Positions 6,212-6,848 of a DNA stretch of 6,848 nucleotides are shown here, one piece after another. The position numbers and the translations under genes are program-made. The stretch is taken from assembly GCA_018780025.1 (NCBI GenBank), contig JADMKH010000297.1, positions 1 through 6,848 on the forward strand, read 5' to 3'. How positions within the stretch are numbered: the stretch's first letter is position 1; the number at the start of each line of letters is the position of its first letter. The notes under the pieces were generated by a model. It had not been told where the DNA came from and searched no databases. It was given only the letters and a program-made list of their open reading frames with translations. The DNA is from Thiobacillus sp. GTDB taxonomy: Bacteria > Pseudomonadota > Gammaproteobacteria > Burkholderiales > Thiobacillaceae.

Positions 6212-6238
6212 GATGGGGCTTGCGCCCTTTTTTCATGA
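6208..6238 (-). promoter_or_regulatory. Hairpin over the ogt stop / xerD start
   Basis: The palindrome TCATGA occurs at 6208-6213 and again at 6233-6238, so the two copies can pair. Nested inside is GGGC/GCCC (6216-6219 with 6224-6227), whose loop in the minus-strand mRNA is GCAA, a GNRA tetraloop. The 3' copy of TCATGA in the mRNA contains both the xerD AUG and the ogt UGA, so folding would hide the xerD start until a ribosome on ogt opens it. The pairing is seen directly; the regulatory role is inferred. Confidence 0.5.
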
Positions 6239-6690
6239 TTCAGCAGCCAGGTTTTGACGTCCAGTGGCGCACCCGTCGCGGCGTGCATGAAGCCACCGAG
6301 TCCATTCGCTGCCACCACGCGGTGGCAGGGGATAAGAATCGGCAATGGATTGCCTCCACACGCCTGGCCCACCGCGCGCGCCGCCGTGCCGAGTCGCTTC
6401 GCCAATGCGCCATACGTCGTGGGGTGCCCAATGGGGATGCTGCTCAGCGCATTCCACACCCGTAGCTGGAACGGTGTGCCTTGCGCGGCAAACGCTAAAT
6501 CGAATGTATGGGTGGGGGTGTCCCAGTAAGCGTCCAGCTCACGGGCCAGCAGGCGCACACGCGCATCAGGATTGGATGCGCAAAGCGTCGCGCTGACAGG
6601 CAGGAAATCCAGCCGCGTCAGCGTGTCGCCGCTGAAGCAGACACCGAGCGGACACATCGGGGCAGAGAGGATGGCATCGTACGGGCGCAT
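6208..6690 (-). CDS. ogt: Methylated-DNA--protein-cysteine methyltransferase (O6-alkylguanine-DNA alkyltransferase)
   Basis: This suicide repair enzyme moves the alkyl group from O6-methylguanine (or O4-methylthymine) in DNA to its own cysteine. The 160 residues have the short Ogt layout: a variable N-terminal domain (1-70), then TPFQLRVWNALSSIPIGHPTTYG, the helix-turn-helix ALAKRLGTAARAVGQACGG with the arginine finger R105 (about 95-113), the active-site motif LIPCHRVV with nucleophile C122 (119-126), and ANGLGGF (128-134, Asn hinge). There is no Ada-type N-terminal regulatory domain, so it is stand-alone Ogt rather than Ada. The start MRPYDAILSAPMCPLG fits the family; the ATG has no clear Shine-Dalgarno and follows a TATAAA box closely, so the leader is short. 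The stop overlaps the xerD start by 4 nt. Confidence 0.95.
   Translation of the reverse strand: MRPYDAILSAPMCPLGVCFSGDTLTRLDFLPVSATLCASNPDARVRLLARELDAYWDTPTHTFDLAFAAQGTPFQLRVWNALSSIPIGHPTTYGALAKRLGTAARAVGQACGGNPLPILIPCHRVVAANGLGGFMHAATGAPLDVKTWLLNHEKRAQAPS
6215..6233 (+). terminator. Terminator-like short stem with six T's, plus-strand orientation
   Basis: On the plus strand GGGC TTGC GCCC is followed directly by TTTTTT (6228-6233). The stem has four G-C pairs, or five if G6215 pairs with the first U, which is short for an efficient intrinsic terminator. It would act only on transcripts running antisense to xerD and ogt, for example read-through from the folB operon. It also lies within ogt coding sequence, so the match may be incidental. 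Confidence 0.25.
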
Positions 6691-6710
6691 ACTCGAATTT
6701 TAGTCGAGGT

Positions 6711-6716
6711 TTTATA
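6711..6716 (-). promoter_or_regulatory. Possible -10 box for ogt-xerD
   Basis: On the minus strand the bases read TATAAA within CTTTATAAAACC, five of six to consensus, about 20 nt before the ogt ATG. At 17-bp spacing the -35 region is CTTTCA, only three of six to TTGACA. A start near 6704 would leave a leader of about 14 nt. A small inverted repeat CTCGA/TCGAG (6692-6696 with 6704-6708) sits between box and gene and could be an operator or chance. Confidence 0.35.
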
Positions 6717-6745
6717 AAGCGCGCGGGTGCTCATGAAAGCCGGGG

Positions 6746-6771
6746 CCGGGTTGTTGCAATCCTGAACCCGG
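6746..6771. repeat. 7-bp inverted repeat in the intergenic region
   Basis: CCGGGTT (6746-6752) and AACCCGG (6765-6771) are exact inverted repeats around a 12-nt spacer. No T-run follows on either strand, so it is not a plain terminator. It lies between ogt and the right edge, where a divergent regulatory region would be expected, and may be an operator-like site. A weak TTGTTG/AAAAAT promoter match (6751-6756 and 6775-6780, 18-bp spacing, plus strand) overlaps it. Confidence 0.4.
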
Positions 6772-6783
6772 AGTAAAAATAAC

Positions 6784-6813
6784 CCCAGGCAGGGAATAAA
6801 AAATCAACCTGGG
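6784..6813 (+). repeat. 6-bp GC-rich inverted repeat in a possible leader
   Basis: CCCAGG (6784-6789) pairs exactly with CCTGGG (6808-6813) across an 18-nt A-rich loop. The right arm runs into GGGAGAG, the only purine-rich candidate ribosome-binding site near the edge, so folding could mask it. The stem is short and the interpretation tentative. Confidence 0.3.
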
Positions 6814-6832
6814 AGAGACACGCCACATCGTC

Positions 6833-6848
6833 ATGCAAATGAAATTCC
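6833..6848 (+). CDS. Possible start of a plus-strand gene cut by the window edge
   Basis: An ATG at 6833 reads MQMKF to the edge, and a second in-frame ATG occurs at 6839. A GGGAGAG lies about 17 nt before the first ATG, farther than ideal. The frame is closed upstream by TAA at 6797-6799, with no other ATG between. Five codons are too few to name a product; the lysine near the start would suit a signal peptide but does not prove one. The 158 bases from 6691 to here hold no other coding evidence. Confidence 0.2.

Overview
The window is a compact stretch of chromosome from a GC-rich Gram-negative bacterium, most likely a betaproteobacterium (perhaps Nitrosomonadales-like). This placement rests on protein character and gene order: an rpsU-yqeY pair facing away from tsaD, then plsY and folB back to back, and an ogt-xerD pair. 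No 16S or other taxonomic marker is present, so the lineage is an inference. There are no IS elements, tRNAs, rRNAs, CRISPR arrays or phage genes.

Left part (1-745): on the minus strand, rpsU (ribosomal protein bS21) is followed by yqeY (GatB/YqeY family), which runs off the left edge. In related genomes this is the head of the macromolecular-synthesis operon, continuing to dnaG and rpoD; those genes are not visible here. A perfect 10-bp hairpin begins exactly at the rpsU stop codon. An extended -10 promoter for rpsU lies in the divergent gap before tsaD.

Middle (746-3191): tsaD (t6A tRNA modification) on the plus strand converges on a minus-strand pair, plsY (glycerol-3-phosphate acyltransferase) followed 7 nt later by an unrecognised three-helix membrane protein with a long amphipathic N-terminus.

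Right-centre (3255-5319): folB (dihydroneopterin aldolase), a TauE/SafE family permease and an AstE/aspartoacylase-like zinc hydrolase form a tight plus-strand operon with 1-nt and 4-nt overlaps. This permease/hydrolase pair behind a folate gene is the least explained part of the gene content.

Right (5321-6848): on the minus strand, ogt (O6-alkylguanine-DNA alkyltransferase) overlaps xerD (chromosome-dimer recombinase) by 4 nt, and xerD converges on the hydrolase gene with one base between the stop codons. The ogt/xerD junction can fold into a hairpin that buries the xerD start codon. The last 158 bases are non-coding apart from a possible gene start at the very edge.

Most of the window is conserved housekeeping sequence. 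I found no complete new system. The items worth a second look are RNA structures at gene junctions, the unknown membrane protein, and the folB-linked permease/hydrolase pair.
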